Source of the DNA: JANQTF01 sp036835375
GTDB taxonomy: Bacteria > Bacteroidota > Bacteroidia > J057
DNA length: 31,939 bases
Reading direction: 5' to 3'
Assembly (NCBI GenBank): GCA_036835375.1
Contig: DAITMB010000054.1
Location: 1-31,939 of the forward strand
How positions within the stretch are numbered: position 1 is the stretch's first letter; each line of letters starts with the position of its first letter. Shown piece after piece: positions 1 through 9,198 of the stretch. The notes under the pieces are model-generated. The model made no database searches. It worked only from the letters and a program-made list of their open reading frames with translations, and was not told the origin of the DNA. The translations under genes and the position numbers were made by a program.

Positions 1-963
1 GGCGGCCCCACAACTTCTGAAGTGACGTTCTCCCTGAACCTCAACGGCTACACTGGCCCTGGAACACAGCCTACCGTGAATGGTACCTTTAATGGATTCA
101 GTGGAACCGCCAACCCCCTATCAGATCCCGATAACGATGGCATTTGGACCACGACTGTGACTGTGCCCAACGGCTTGATCGAGTACAAATTCGCTTTTGA
201 TGATTGGGCAGTACAAGAGGAATTCGTGGGAACGGAAGCTTGTACCGGTCGTGATCCATCTGGCCAATTTGTGAATCGCTCCGCAATAATCATCGATGAC
301 CAGACCATCGGTCCCGTGTGCTGGAATAGCTGCTATAACTGTGGTGAGTCAGTGTCTATTACTTTCAACCTCGGATTTTCTGGCACAACGCCCAGCCCTG
401 ATGGGATCTGGTTGGCCGCAGGCACCGACTTCGGCGCTCCCGGAGGAGAGTTTCGGATGAATGATGATGACAGCGACGGCATTTACAGCATCACTGTAGA
501 GCGTGGCATTGGATTCAATACATTTTATTCCTTCGCCAACGGAAACTGTCCAGATTACTCTTGCAAGGAAAACATTAATGGTCAGGATTGTGCCATTTCG
601 AGCAATTTTGATGACCGTCAATTGAGCGCTGTCACGCAAGACACGACCATCAACACTTGCTTTGGAATTTGCTCAGACAACACTGCTTGCTTGGTCAGCA
701 TCCGCGATCAATTGGACAGAAACCTGTTCAGTATTGCTCCAAGCCCTACCAGCGACTTCACGAGCATCCGCCTCGCAGATGCTGTCGAGAGCAGCAGCGA
801 GTTGCTGGTCATGGACCTGCAAGGTCGCATCCTCTATCGCACGACCCTGGAGCGTGGAGCTACTACTCACGAACTTGCAGTAAAAGGTTGGCCAGCAGGA
901 GTGTATATGGTGCAGCTCCGCAGTGGGCAACGCTTTGGCATCCAGAAGTTGATGGTGGAATAA
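1..963 (+). CDS. Secreted T9SS-sorted protein with two starch-binding-like modules (5' end missing)
   Basis: The reading frame is open from base 1, so the true start lies upstream; the GTG at 22 is only an internal codon. About 320 residues are visible. Two tandem beta-sandwich modules (roughly residues 8-110 and 115-225) each carry an N-P-D-x-D-G-I-W or similar DxDGIY turn, followed by a cysteine-containing stretch. This pattern is typical of CBM20/CBM48-like modules appended to Bacteroidota glycoside hydrolases. The last 80 residues form a T9SS C-terminal sorting domain (SPTSDF..., VMDLQGR..., GWPAGVYMVQL, ending QKLMVE), which implies export across the outer membrane and surface attachment or release. 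Its place directly before susC suggests it is the tail of a glucan-degrading enzyme of the same locus. The catalytic part is outside the window, so the enzyme class is inference. Confidence 0.8.
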   Translation, partial: GGPTTSEVTFSLNLNGYTGPGTQPTVNGTFNGFSGTANPLSDPDNDGIWTTTVTVPNGLIEYKFAFDDWAVQEEFVGTEACTGRDPSGQFVNRSAIIIDDQTIGPVCWNSCYNCGESVSITFNLGFSGTTPSPDGIWLAAGTDFGAPGGEFRMNDDDSDGIYSITVERGIGFNTFYSFANGNCPDYSCKENINGQDCAISSNFDDRQLSAVTQDTTINTCFGICSDNTACLVSIRDQLDRNLFSIAPSPTSDFTSIRLADAVESSSELLVMDLQGRILYRTTLERGATTHELAVKGWPAGVYMVQLRSGQRFGIQKLMVE

Positions 964-1030
964 GTATCGGATCAAAGTGGCGATGAACAAAGCTTTGCCG
1001 AACAAGTCTTGACTAACAAGGTTGGCCGGA

Positions 1031-1083
1031 GAGTAGGTACGCGGTAGCAGAAGAGCCATAGAGCTTGGGCTGCGTACCTACTC
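1031..1083. repeat. Long inverted repeat (12-bp perfect arms) before susC
   Basis: Arms at 1031-1042 and 1072-1083 are exact reverse complements (GAGTAGGTACGC / GCGTACCTACTC) around a 29-base loop. No T-run follows, so it does not look like a classical intrinsic terminator. It sits between the stop of the T9SS protein and the SusC start. It could be an mRNA-processing or stability hairpin, or a regulator site for the polysaccharide locus. No copy was noticed elsewhere in the window. Confidence 0.6.
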
Positions 1084-1205
1084 CCTCCCATCTGTTTCGG
1101 GGTTCCGCCTTGATTAGATATTTGTGAATTGCTTGTTGAGTTTTTTTGCAGCGCAGCCAATGAATGGTATGCCCTGAATATTTCTTTTCCTTCAAAATTA
1201 TTGTC

Positions 1206-4200
1206 ATGAGTCGCTTGACCAATGTTCTATTGGCCTGTATTCTATTGGCGCCTGCGATCCTGTTTGGACAGGGTTTTGTCGCGACCGGCACGGTCATTTC
1301 ATCCGAAGATGGATCGCCATTGATAGGAGCAGCGGTGCAAATTCAGGCCTCCGTTCAGGGGGTCTTCACGGACGAATTCGGCCAGTTCAAATTGCAGATC
1401 TCTGGCCCCGAAGCCGTACTGGAAATTCGCTATTTCGGCTATGCCGCACAAAAAATCATTGTCACCAACAGCCAACCTGTTACCATTAGCATGGAGCCCG
1501 CTTCCTCTTCGTTAGATGAAGTCGTAGTGGTGGGGTATGGCACACAGAAGCGGAGCCAAATCACAGGGGCAGTGTCCTCCATCAGCGCCGATGAAATCAT
1601 GGAGAACAAGGTGTTGCGTGTAGAGCAAGCCTTGCAAGGCCGGGCTGCTGGGGTGCAAGTCACCCAGAATTCTGGCTCTCCAGGAAGTGCCTTGACCGTG
1701 AGAATCCGTGGAGTTGGCACGATCAATAACAGCGATCCGTTGTATCTGGTCGATGGAGTCATCGTCAATGGATTGGATTTTCTCAATCCCAACGACATCG
1801 CGTCGATCTCTGTGCTCAAAGACGCTGCATCAACTGCCATCTACGGTACTCAGGGCGCCAATGGGGTGGTACTGATCACCACGAAATCAGGATCCTACTC
1901 TCAAAAACCAGAAGTGACTTATGGTGGATATTATGGGGTACAAAGTCCATGGAAGCTTCTCAATCTTCTCAATGCGACAGAGTACGCCATTTTGCAAAAC
2001 GAATCCCGAATCGCCGCCGGACTCCCTATTCGGCCTGAATTCGCTGATCCTGCTTCGTTGGGGGAAGGCACAGATTGGCAAAACGCAGTGTTTGGCGACG
2101 CGCCCATGATGAGCCACCAGCTGTCCGTCAATGGGGGCACCGACAAATCCACCTATGCCCTTTCAGGAAATTATTTTCAGCAGGATGGCATTGTGGGAGG
2201 GGAAAAAGCTGGATTTGATCGAATCACCCTTCGCCTGAACAACCAGAATCAGCTCAACAACCGGATTTCAATCGGGACACGGCTCAATTTTGTGAGCCTC
2301 TCGCGCAATCAGTTGCCAGAAAACAATGAGTTTTCTACGCCCATGGTTCGAGCCATCAACCTAGACCCTACGTCTCCCATCCAAGATGATGAAGGCAACT
2401 TTTTGCCCTCCCGCTACCTGGACACAGACATTTTCAACCCGATCAATCAAATTGCTCAGACGAATTCTATCTTTTCCTCCGACCGAATTGTGGCATCGTT
2501 TGTAGGAGAATTTAAAATCTTAGACAATCTCACCTACTCGACAACCTACTCCGTTGACAATACCTATGCGGTGGTGGACAATTTTGCCCCCTCCTACTTC
2601 TTAAGCATCAATGATCAGCGTCCGGTCAACTCTGTGGTGAAGGAACATCTTACTTGGAGAAACTGGCAGTTTGACAACCTGCTGACCTATGCGCCTAAGC
2701 TGGGTGAAAGTCATAGCATGACTGTCCTACTAGGAACTTCTACCCGATATGAGAAATCTGAATACACCGGTGCTGGGCGTGATATGTTGCGATTCAACGA
2801 CCCATTATTCGCCTATCTGGACAATGGAGATCCCAACCGTGCGGGGCAATTCAGCTACGGAGGTGTCGGTGAAAATACGCTGCTCTCCTACTTCACCCGC
2901 GTGAACTATGATTTCTTAGGAAAGTATCAATTTGCGGCTACGTTACGCATGGATGGCTCCTCCAATTTCGGAGCAAACAATAAATTCGGTTATTTTCCTT
3001 CGGTCTCTGCCGGATGGATTCTCTCAGAAGAGGCGTTCATGCAATCGGTATCGGCAATCAACTTCCTGAAGATCCGCGCCAGCTATGGCAGCAATGGCAA
3101 CCAGCGCATTCCCGCATTTCAATATGTATCCCTCATCTCTACTTCCACCAATGGCAATGGAAACGGGGGAAGCTACTCTTACAACTTTGGTCCGGAGCAG
3201 ACCATCGTGACGGGTAGCGCACCTTCGGTACGTCCCAATCCAGACATTCAGTGGGAAACCAGTACACAAATCGATCTTGGGGTGGATGTGGGATTGTTTG
3301 AAGACAAGATTTACTTCAGCGCGGACTATTACTTGAAGGAGACTCAAAACATGCTGGTGAATATACCTTCCTTGGGACATGTGGGTGCACTGAATGCCTT
3401 TGTCAATGGAGGAACTGTGCGGAACACTGGATTGGAGCTGGCAGGAGAATATCGACAGCTCACGGGCGAATTCACTTACTCCATTGGTGGCAACGTAGCT
3501 TTCTTGAGCAACGAGCTGATTAGCCTAGGTAACGGCGGCACCCCGATTCCGACTGGATTTTTGCAGCAAGCCAATGGCTTTATCTCCCTCACCGATGTCG
3601 GCCAGCCGATCGCATCCTTCTATGGGTTTAAAACAGATGGAATCTTCCAGGATGCAGAGGAAGTAGCGGCTCACGCATTTCAGTCTGACAGGACTGCTGC
3701 GGGTGACATTCGCTTTGTGGACATCAACGGGGACGGGATCATCAATGACCTTGATCGTACGTTGATCGGAAGCCCCATCCCAGATCTCACCTATGGTTTC
3801 AACCTAAGTGCTGGCTACAAAGGATTTGATTTCAGCGTGTTTTTCCAAGGGGTGTATGGAAATGAGATCTATCGGGGATTCTCCCGTTTGGACTTCGAAA
3901 ATGTGAATCTTCCTGTTTCCAGGCTCAATCGCTGGACTGGTCCCGGCAGTACCAACACAGAACCTCGTGTAGTGACTGGCGACCCTAATCAAAACGCGAG
4001 AGTGTCTGATTACTTCGTAGAAGATGGATCTTTCATGAGAATCAAAACCCTGCAGTTCGGCTACTCTCTGCCACAGTCCCTGTTGCAAAACCTCCGTGTG
4101 AGCAAAGCACGCATTTATTTTTCCGGACAGAACGTATTCACCTTCACGAAATATTCGGGATTGGATCCTGAAATTGGGACGAGGGGACCTCTTGAATTGG

Positions 4201-4268
4201 GCATTGATCGAGGATTCTATCCACAGGCCCGTGTATGGTTGGGGGGAATCGACATTTCGCTACAATAA
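1206..4268 (+). CDS. susC: SusC/RagA-family TonB-dependent outer-membrane transporter
   Basis: This is the outer-membrane barrel that imports oligosaccharides together with the SusD lid, powered by TonB. The ATG at 1206 is preferred over the in-frame GTG at 1164 because it opens a normal signal peptide (MSRLTNVLLACILLAPAILFG). The mature protein begins with a carboxypeptidase-D-regulatory-like domain (about residues 25-105). The SusC hallmark VVVVGYGTQKR follows, then a plug domain with the VDGVIV and ISVLKDAASTAIYG signatures and a long beta-barrel. The C-terminus is aromatic-rich and ends ...ISLQ. Length, about 1020 residues, is usual for the family. SusD follows after 82 bases. Substrate is inferred from the GH16 genes: most likely laminarin or another beta-1,3-glucan. 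Confidence 0.97.
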   Translation: MSRLTNVLLACILLAPAILFGQGFVATGTVISSEDGSPLIGAAVQIQASVQGVFTDEFGQFKLQISGPEAVLEIRYFGYAAQKIIVTNSQPVTISMEPASSSLDEVVVVGYGTQKRSQITGAVSSISADEIMENKVLRVEQALQGRAAGVQVTQNSGSPGSALTVRIRGVGTINNSDPLYLVDGVIVNGLDFLNPNDIASISVLKDAASTAIYGTQGANGVVLITTKSGSYSQKPEVTYGGYYGVQSPWKLLNLLNATEYAILQNESRIAAGLPIRPEFADPASLGEGTDWQNAVFGDAPMMSHQLSVNGGTDKSTYALSGNYFQQDGIVGGEKAGFDRITLRLNNQNQLNNRISIGTRLNFVSLSRNQLPENNEFSTPMVRAINLDPTSPIQDDEGNFLPSRYLDTDIFNPINQIAQTNSIFSSDRIVASFVGEFKILDNLTYSTTYSVDNTYAVVDNFAPSYFLSINDQRPVNSVVKEHLTWRNWQFDNLLTYAPKLGESHSMTVLLGTSTRYEKSEYTGAGRDMLRFNDPLFAYLDNGDPNRAGQFSYGGVGENTLLSYFTRVNYDFLGKYQFAATLRMDGSSNFGANNKFGYFPSVSAGWILSEEAFMQSVSAINFLKIRASYGSNGNQRIPAFQYVSLISTSTNGNGNGGSYSYNFGPEQTIVTGSAPSVRPNPDIQWETSTQIDLGVDVGLFEDKIYFSADYYLKETQNMLVNIPSLGHVGALNAFVNGGTVRNTGLELAGEYRQLTGEFTYSIGGNVAFLSNELISLGNGGTPIPTGFLQQANGFISLTDVGQPIASFYGFKTDGIFQDAEEVAAHAFQSDRTAAGDIRFVDINGDGIINDLDRTLIGSPIPDLTYGFNLSAGYKGFDFSVFFQGVYGNEIYRGFSRLDFENVNLPVSRLNRWTGPGSTNTEPRVVTGDPNQNARVSDYFVEDGSFMRIKTLQFGYSLPQSLLQNLRVSKARIYFSGQNVFTFTKYSGLDPEIGTRGPLELGIDRGFYPQARVWLGGIDISLQ

Positions 4269-4350
4269 CCTATTACAAGACCGCAGAACGAAAACCTTAG
4301 GCTAACAAACAAGGTTCGATATTCAGGACAGGTTACAAAATACTACTTTC

Positions 4351-5841
4351 ATGAAACGAGTACTTAGTTGGACAATGTTGGTGCTGCTAGCTGGATGTCA
4401 GGGATTTCTCGACACGCAGCCACTGACGCAAGTGACTACCGAGAATTTTTACCAGACAGAAGCCCAAGCTTTTGAAGCTTTGGTTGCGGCATACTCTACC
4501 TTGCAGTATGACGGTCAACTCTCACCTGCTGGGCACTTTCGGTGGTTTTGGGGAGACATTGTGAGCGATGACTCCGAAAAAGGCGGCTCTGGTCCTAACG
4601 ACGCGGCTTCGCTGGGCCGATTCGAAAACTTTGAAGGAAGAGCCAGCAGTGAGTTGGTGGCTTCTGAGTGGCAAGCTGCCTACGACGGCGTGTATTACGC
4701 CACTGTGGTGCTGGAAAATGTGCCGGAAGTCGAAATGAATCCTTTTCTGCGAAACCAGTTTTTAGCTGAAGCACGATTTATCCGAGCTTATAACTACTTC
4801 AACCTCGTGACCATGTTTGGCGGCGTGCCGCTGGTGGATAAGATCTTGGCACCAAGCGAGGACTTGATCCCGCGTGCGAGCGAGGAGGAAATCTGGGATT
4901 TCATTGAGTCAGACCTCACCACGGCCATTCCCAACCTGCCATTGCGCTCTCAATACGAGCCCGAGCAAATGGGTCGAATCACGCAAGGAGCTGCCCAAGC
5001 CCTGCTTCAGCGCGTGTATGCCTGGCGATTGAAGTGGCCGGAAGCGCTGGCTGCTGGAGAAGCTGTGATCAACAGTGCAGAGTATCAACTCGCCGCCAAT
5101 TACGGAAGCATTTTTACCCTTGCTGGCGAGAATGGCCCGGAGTCAGTCTTTGAAATTCAGTTTATGAATGCTTCAAATGGTGACTGGGGACGCTTCGAAG
5201 AAGGAAATCTATCTAATGTGTTTCAGCGGGCACGCGGTGATTTTGGCGGCTACGGTTTTAATATTCCTACGCAAGATCTGGTGGATGAATACGAACCTGG
5301 AGACCCAAGGCTGAGACAGACCATTTTTCAGGTAGGAGATCAAATGGGCGATCGGGGCGAATTTACGCTGGAGCGCACAGGATATCCTCATTTGTATTAT
5401 TCCAGAAAGTATTTCACCAACTCAAGCGAAGCCGCGCCTACGGGCGACCCCAATGTCAACGGCCCCTCCAATGACCGCGTGATTCGCTATGCTGATGTGT
5501 TGCTGCTCACGGCTGAGGCTGCCTATCACACCGGAAACGAGGCTTCAGCGCGCAATCTGGTCAATCAAGTCCGCGAGCGGGCGCGCAGTGGTGCTACCAA
5601 TGTGCTGCCTGACGTCACGGCGAGTGGGGGAGCTTTGCTAGATGCCATTTACCACGAGCGCCGGGTGGAGCTTGCCATGGAGGGCCATCGACTCTTTGAT
5701 CTCATTCGCACAGGCCGTGTAGGCCAGGTGATGCGCTCCAAAGGCTTCAATTTCATTGATGGAGTGCACGAAAAGTTTCCCATTCCTCTGCAAGAAATTC
5801 AGCTCTCAAATGGGACACTGGAGCAAAACAATGGCTACTAG
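4351..5841 (+). CDS. susD: SusD/RagB-family glycan-binding lipoprotein
   Basis: This is the surface lipoprotein that caps SusC and captures glycan. The start ATG opens a lipoprotein signal (MKRVLSWTMLVLLAGC) with the lipidated cysteine at residue 16, followed by the typical SusD N-terminus GFLDTQPLTQVTTENFYQTEAQA. Other family landmarks are the TPR-containing segment (FLAEARFIRAYNYFNLVTMFGGVPL), the NDRVIRYADVLLLTAEAA motif and the terminal YHERRVELAMEGHRLFDLIRTG block. At 496 residues it has the usual length. It is paired with the upstream transporter and almost certainly cotranscribed with it; the 82-base gap contains no convincing terminator. Confidence 0.97.
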   Translation: MKRVLSWTMLVLLAGCQGFLDTQPLTQVTTENFYQTEAQAFEALVAAYSTLQYDGQLSPAGHFRWFWGDIVSDDSEKGGSGPNDAASLGRFENFEGRASSELVASEWQAAYDGVYYATVVLENVPEVEMNPFLRNQFLAEARFIRAYNYFNLVTMFGGVPLVDKILAPSEDLIPRASEEEIWDFIESDLTTAIPNLPLRSQYEPEQMGRITQGAAQALLQRVYAWRLKWPEALAAGEAVINSAEYQLAANYGSIFTLAGENGPESVFEIQFMNASNGDWGRFEEGNLSNVFQRARGDFGGYGFNIPTQDLVDEYEPGDPRLRQTIFQVGDQMGDRGEFTLERTGYPHLYYSRKYFTNSSEAAPTGDPNVNGPSNDRVIRYADVLLLTAEAAYHTGNEASARNLVNQVRERARSGATNVLPDVTASGGALLDAIYHERRVELAMEGHRLFDLIRTGRVGQVMRSKGFNFIDGVHEKFPIPLQEIQLSNGTLEQNNGY

Positions 5842-5924
5842 TCTTCGCTTGGTAGCTCAGCCTACTGCCTGAAACACAAGGCCTTTCCCGTTACCTTCAA
5901 CTTGAACATTCATTGAATCATCAT

Positions 5925-6734
5925 ATGAAATATTCTCATCTCCTCCTCATTCCGGTGCTCCTGCTGGCAGCCTGCCAGCCTTGGGTAGAGCCGGATGTCG
6001 AATTGGGCGCAGCCCCCGTGGCGAAGTTCAGTTTTCAAGAACTCCCCGGAGACCCCAATCGCATCATTTTCACCGACGAGACCGAAGGCGCTTTTACCCG
6101 CAACTGGTCCTTCGGCAGTGGCCGATTTTCCAACCAGCAGAAGGACACGGTCTATTTTGGCAATGCTGGGGACTACTTGGTCACGCTCACCGTGGCCAGC
6201 AGAGGCGGTAGTGCCTTCGCAGAAAATACCGTGACCATTGCTCAGGCGGATCCCAATGCTTGCTCAGATAGCACCTTGATATTTTTGGCAGGTGGCTGTA
6301 CACCCGGGGACAGCGTGGCTTGGATATTCTCACAGGTGTCCGGGGCCATTTCTGTAGGGCCTGTCCAATTGGCCACCGAGTGGTACACTTCCCCTCTCTC
6401 AGGTTTGGTAGTCGATCAGTACGACGACAGTTGGGTGTTTTATGCGGAAGAGAATCGTTTTCAATACTACAACAATGGCCTCACGGTCGATCCCAATCAA
6501 GGCTTTACCCCAGTGCCATATGACCCCCCGGCAAATCAAACTTGGTCGCTCAGTCTGGGAACCGGATTTAATGGCGCGGATCAAATCATTTTGCCAGCAG
6601 GGAGCTTTATTGGCACACTTGACTCCGGTCCTGTGTACGACATCATTTCGATCACTAAGGATGAAATGGTGATCATTGGGCCTTTTCTGAATGGTGGTGG
6701 ATGGTTTACCTTTTACTTAGTGCGCAAGCAATAG
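5925..6734 (+). CDS. PKD-domain lipoprotein, probable surface glycan-binding protein
   Basis: The chosen ATG at 5925 gives a clean lipoprotein signal (MKYSHLLLIPVLLLAAC, Cys17); the in-frame TTG at 5913 is less likely. Residues about 30-105 form a PKD domain (SFQELPGDPNRIIFTDET..., NWSFGSG, GDYLVTLTVASRGG). The C-terminal part (about 115-269) is beta-rich, with WSLSLGTGF and YDIISITKDEMVIIGPF, and resembles a lipocalin-like barrel domain. Proteins of this layout often follow susCD in laminarin loci of Bacteroidota, in the place of SusE. No catalytic residues are evident, so a glycan-binding role at the cell surface is inferred from position and architecture. A hairpin just downstream (6794-6822) separates it from the enzyme genes. 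Confidence 0.85.
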   Translation: MKYSHLLLIPVLLLAACQPWVEPDVELGAAPVAKFSFQELPGDPNRIIFTDETEGAFTRNWSFGSGRFSNQQKDTVYFGNAGDYLVTLTVASRGGSAFAENTVTIAQADPNACSDSTLIFLAGGCTPGDSVAWIFSQVSGAISVGPVQLATEWYTSPLSGLVVDQYDDSWVFYAEENRFQYYNNGLTVDPNQGFTPVPYDPPANQTWSLSLGTGFNGADQIILPAGSFIGTLDSGPVYDIISITKDEMVIIGPFLNGGGWFTFYLVRKQ

Positions 6735-6793
6735 TACCATGTGGGTCCCAACATTCGGTAAGATTTGGTTTTGGTTTAGTGGTGAATCCCCGT

Positions 6794-6822
6794 GTGCCGG
6801 ACAAATATGTCCGGTACATTTT
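6794..6822 (+). terminator. Hairpin with short T-run inside the polysaccharide locus
   Basis: Arms 6794-6803 and 6808-6817 pair over 10 positions with one G-U pair and an AATA loop, followed by ATTTT. This is a small intrinsic-terminator-like structure between the PKD lipoprotein and the first GH16 gene. It may terminate only part of the transcripts, or protect the 3' end of the susCD message, and so set different levels for binding proteins and enzymes. Confidence 0.55.
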
Positions 6823-6854
6823 GGGCTTTCGCCTCTGCATACAAGTATTTGACC

Positions 6855-7709
6855 ATGAAATATTTCCCTTGTGTCGGATTTCTGCTGATCGTTTTGTGCG
6901 TGGGAACCAAGCTTGCTGCCCAAGTCGTCCCGACTCAGGATCTTACGGCCAAGGGATGGCAGCTCGTGTGGTCCGATGAATTCGACGTGGATGGGCTGCC
7001 TGATTCCAGTCGCTGGTCCTACGACGTGGGCGATGGTTGCCCTGAGGTGTGTGGCTGGGGAAATGCAGAGGAAGAGTATTACATGGCTCACAGGCTCAAA
7101 AATGCCCGCGTAGAAAGTGGCCTCCTCCTCATTGAGGCACATCAGGAAGCAATGGGCGGCAAACCCTACACTTCCGCCAAACTCGTGACGCGAGAATCTG
7201 GATCTTGGACCTATGGAAGGATAGCGGTTCGGGCAAAGCTGCCCACAGGGCGCGGTACTTGGCCAGCCATTTGGATGATGCCGATCACCAACACTTACGG
7301 CGGCTGGCCACATAGTGGCGAAATCGACATCATGGAGCATGTTGGATACAACCCTCGCATGGTGTACGGTACCGTCCACACGGGGGCGTTTAACACCCTC
7401 AAAGGCACACAAAGGGGGGATTCTCTCGAAGTTTCCGACGCCGAGGCCACCTTTCGTGTGTATGAAGTGATTTGGGATGAGAAAGGCATTTCCTTCTTAA
7501 TTGATGGAAACGCCTTCCACTATTTTCCCAATGAAAGTCAAACATTCGAAGGAAAAGCTTCTGAAGCCTGGCCTTTCGATCATCCTTTCTACCTGATTCT
7601 CAATTTGGCAGTCGGCGGACATTGGGGAGGGAAACACGGTGTGGATCTGTCCATCTGGCCCCAGCGTTTCGAAATCGACTACGTTCGCATTTATCAACAA
7701 ACCCATTAA
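6855..7709 (+). CDS. GH16 endo-beta-1,3-glucanase (laminarinase-like), secreted
   Basis: This enzyme is predicted to cut internal bonds of beta-1,3- or mixed-linkage glucans with retention of configuration. The ATG at 6855 gives a type I signal peptide ending AAQ at residue 23; upstream in-frame starts would bury it. The mature part is a bare GH16 catalytic domain: QLVWSDEFD near the N-terminus, the substrate-cleft WGN, and the catalytic motif GEIDIMEHVG with nucleophile Glu156, Asp158 and acid/base Glu161. YGTVHTG and the C-terminal IDYVRIY strand follow. At 284 residues it is a single-domain enzyme without binding modules or T9SS tag, so it probably acts in the periplasm. Only four bases separate it from the next gene, and the two are cotranscribed. 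Confidence 0.95.
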   Translation: MKYFPCVGFLLIVLCVGTKLAAQVVPTQDLTAKGWQLVWSDEFDVDGLPDSSRWSYDVGDGCPEVCGWGNAEEEYYMAHRLKNARVESGLLLIEAHQEAMGGKPYTSAKLVTRESGSWTYGRIAVRAKLPTGRGTWPAIWMMPITNTYGGWPHSGEIDIMEHVGYNPRMVYGTVHTGAFNTLKGTQRGDSLEVSDAEATFRVYEVIWDEKGISFLIDGNAFHYFPNESQTFEGKASEAWPFDHPFYLILNLAVGGHWGGKHGVDLSIWPQRFEIDYVRIYQQTH

Positions 7710-7713
7710 ACTT

Positions 7714-8889
7714 ATGAAATCTACTACGCTCGTGATGATGCTCTCACTCCTGTTCTTGGGATTTGCCTGCGACAAAGAACCCGAGCCGGAGCCTGAACAA
7801 AAACCTTATGTCCAAATTACCGGAGGAAGTGTGGAAGAAGGCAGTGCCGTCGGCAAAATCACCTTCACAATCTCCCTCAGCGGCACTTATTCGCAGCCTG
7901 TGACGATGGACTACCGCACTGCGGATGGCACTGCTGTGGCCGGAGAAGACTACGTAGCGGTCTCTGGATCCATCACCATTCCATCGGGGGAAATCTCCCA
8001 GACGGTGGATGTAGAGATCATCGACGACGATGTCCGGGAGAGCGATGAAACATTTACGGTGGTCATTGAAAACGCCGTCAATGCGACGATCCTGTCTAAT
8101 TCGGCCGTGGGTACGATCGTCAACGACGATTTTGGCTTTTCCTTTGGCGGAAAAAGCAGCCCTACTTCTTACCCCGGATACACGCTCACATGGGCAGACG
8201 AATTCGATGGACCTACCCTCAATCTCGCTAATTGGTCCTATGAAATCGGTCGCGGGAGCAACGGCTGGGGAAACAATGAACTTCAGTATTACCGTGAGGA
8301 AAATACCTCTATTGAAGACGGAAATCTCGTGATCGAAGCTCGGGCTGAGAGTTTTAGCGGGGCTAATTACACCTCTTCCCGCCTCGTGACGATGGACAAG
8401 CAGTCATTTAAGTATGGCAGAATCGACATTCGTGCGGTCATGCCCGAGGGACAAGGACTGTGGCCAGCACTTTGGATGCTCGGCTCAAACTTCAAGACGG
8501 TGGGTTGGCCCTCGTGCGGCGAGATCGATATCATGGAGATGATCGGTGGCAACAACCGCGAAAACACTGTGCATGGCACAGTTCATTGGGACAACAACGG
8601 TTCTTATGCGAGCTATGGCCAATCCACGAGCAAGCCTACCGGCACCCTTGCGGATGAATACCACGTGTATTCGATCATTTGGGACGAAAGCGCCATTCGT
8701 TGGCTGTTTGATGATGTGCAGTACAACGTGATTGATATCACACCAGCTGGCCTGAGCGAGTTTCGGAATGATTTCTTCTTTATTTTCAACGTAGCTGTAG
8801 GCGGAAACTGGCCCGGAAATCCCAACTCGTCCACCGTCTTTCCTCAACGGATGATTGTTGACTACGTGAGGGTATTTGAAAAAAGCTAA
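7714..8889 (+). CDS. Calx-beta/GH16 endo-beta-1,3-glucanase lipoprotein
   Basis: This is a second GH16 enzyme of the locus, 391 residues. The ATG at 7714 opens a lipoprotein signal (MKSTTLVMMLSLLFLGFAC, Cys19), followed by an acidic Glu-Pro linker. A Calx-beta domain (about residues 32-139) shows TADGTAVAGEDYVAVSGSI, IIDDDVRESDETF and a closing TIVNDD. The GH16 domain fills 155-391, with the catalytic motif GEIDIMEMIGG (Glu270, Asp272, Glu275) and the closing VDYVRVFEKS. Lipid anchoring suggests a surface or outer-membrane position, where it would make the first cuts in the polymer, while the upstream enzyme processes imported fragments. The localisation split is inference. The gene is followed by a strong terminator. 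Confidence 0.95.
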   Translation: MKSTTLVMMLSLLFLGFACDKEPEPEPEQKPYVQITGGSVEEGSAVGKITFTISLSGTYSQPVTMDYRTADGTAVAGEDYVAVSGSITIPSGEISQTVDVEIIDDDVRESDETFTVVIENAVNATILSNSAVGTIVNDDFGFSFGGKSSPTSYPGYTLTWADEFDGPTLNLANWSYEIGRGSNGWGNNELQYYREENTSIEDGNLVIEARAESFSGANYTSSRLVTMDKQSFKYGRIDIRAVMPEGQGLWPALWMLGSNFKTVGWPSCGEIDIMEMIGGNNRENTVHGTVHWDNNGSYASYGQSTSKPTGTLADEYHVYSIIWDESAIRWLFDDVQYNVIDITPAGLSEFRNDFFFIFNVAVGGNWPGNPNSSTVFPQRMIVDYVRVFEKS

Positions 8890-9009
8890 GGATCAAGGGA
8901 AACTTTGCAGGAGATCCATGAGCCTACACTTCGAATGACCTTTCGAAGAAGGTAGGTAAAATCGCAGCTGGTTACCCTTCTTCTCATTTACCGTGAGGCA
9001 ACGAAGCTT

Positions 9010-9050
9010 CCTCACCGAATCGCTCCAGCGACTCGGTGAGGATTTTTTTT
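9010..9050 (+). terminator. Strong intrinsic terminator ending the polysaccharide locus
   Basis: CCTCACCGA (9010-9018) pairs perfectly with TCGGTGAGG (9033-9041), and inside it TCGCT pairs with AGCGA around a CC loop. An uninterrupted run of eight T follows at 9043-9050. It isolates the upstream operon from the repressor gene. Confidence 0.93.
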
Positions 9051-9198
9051 AGAGAATTTTTAGGAAATGTGGAGGGAAGAGAAGCGGATAGTAAAATTAG
9101 CTAATCTTGTTGGGGTAGAGTAACTGCCTATTTATCAGATAATTAAGAATCAAAAACAGGAGAAGAAGGCGAAATCAGAAAAAAATAAAAAAAATCTC

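Noticed and set aside
6717..7412. 231-residue open frame on minus across the first GH16 gene
   Set aside because: It is a long antisense frame opposite a clear GH16 domain; composition is Pro/His/Cys-rich and not protein-like.
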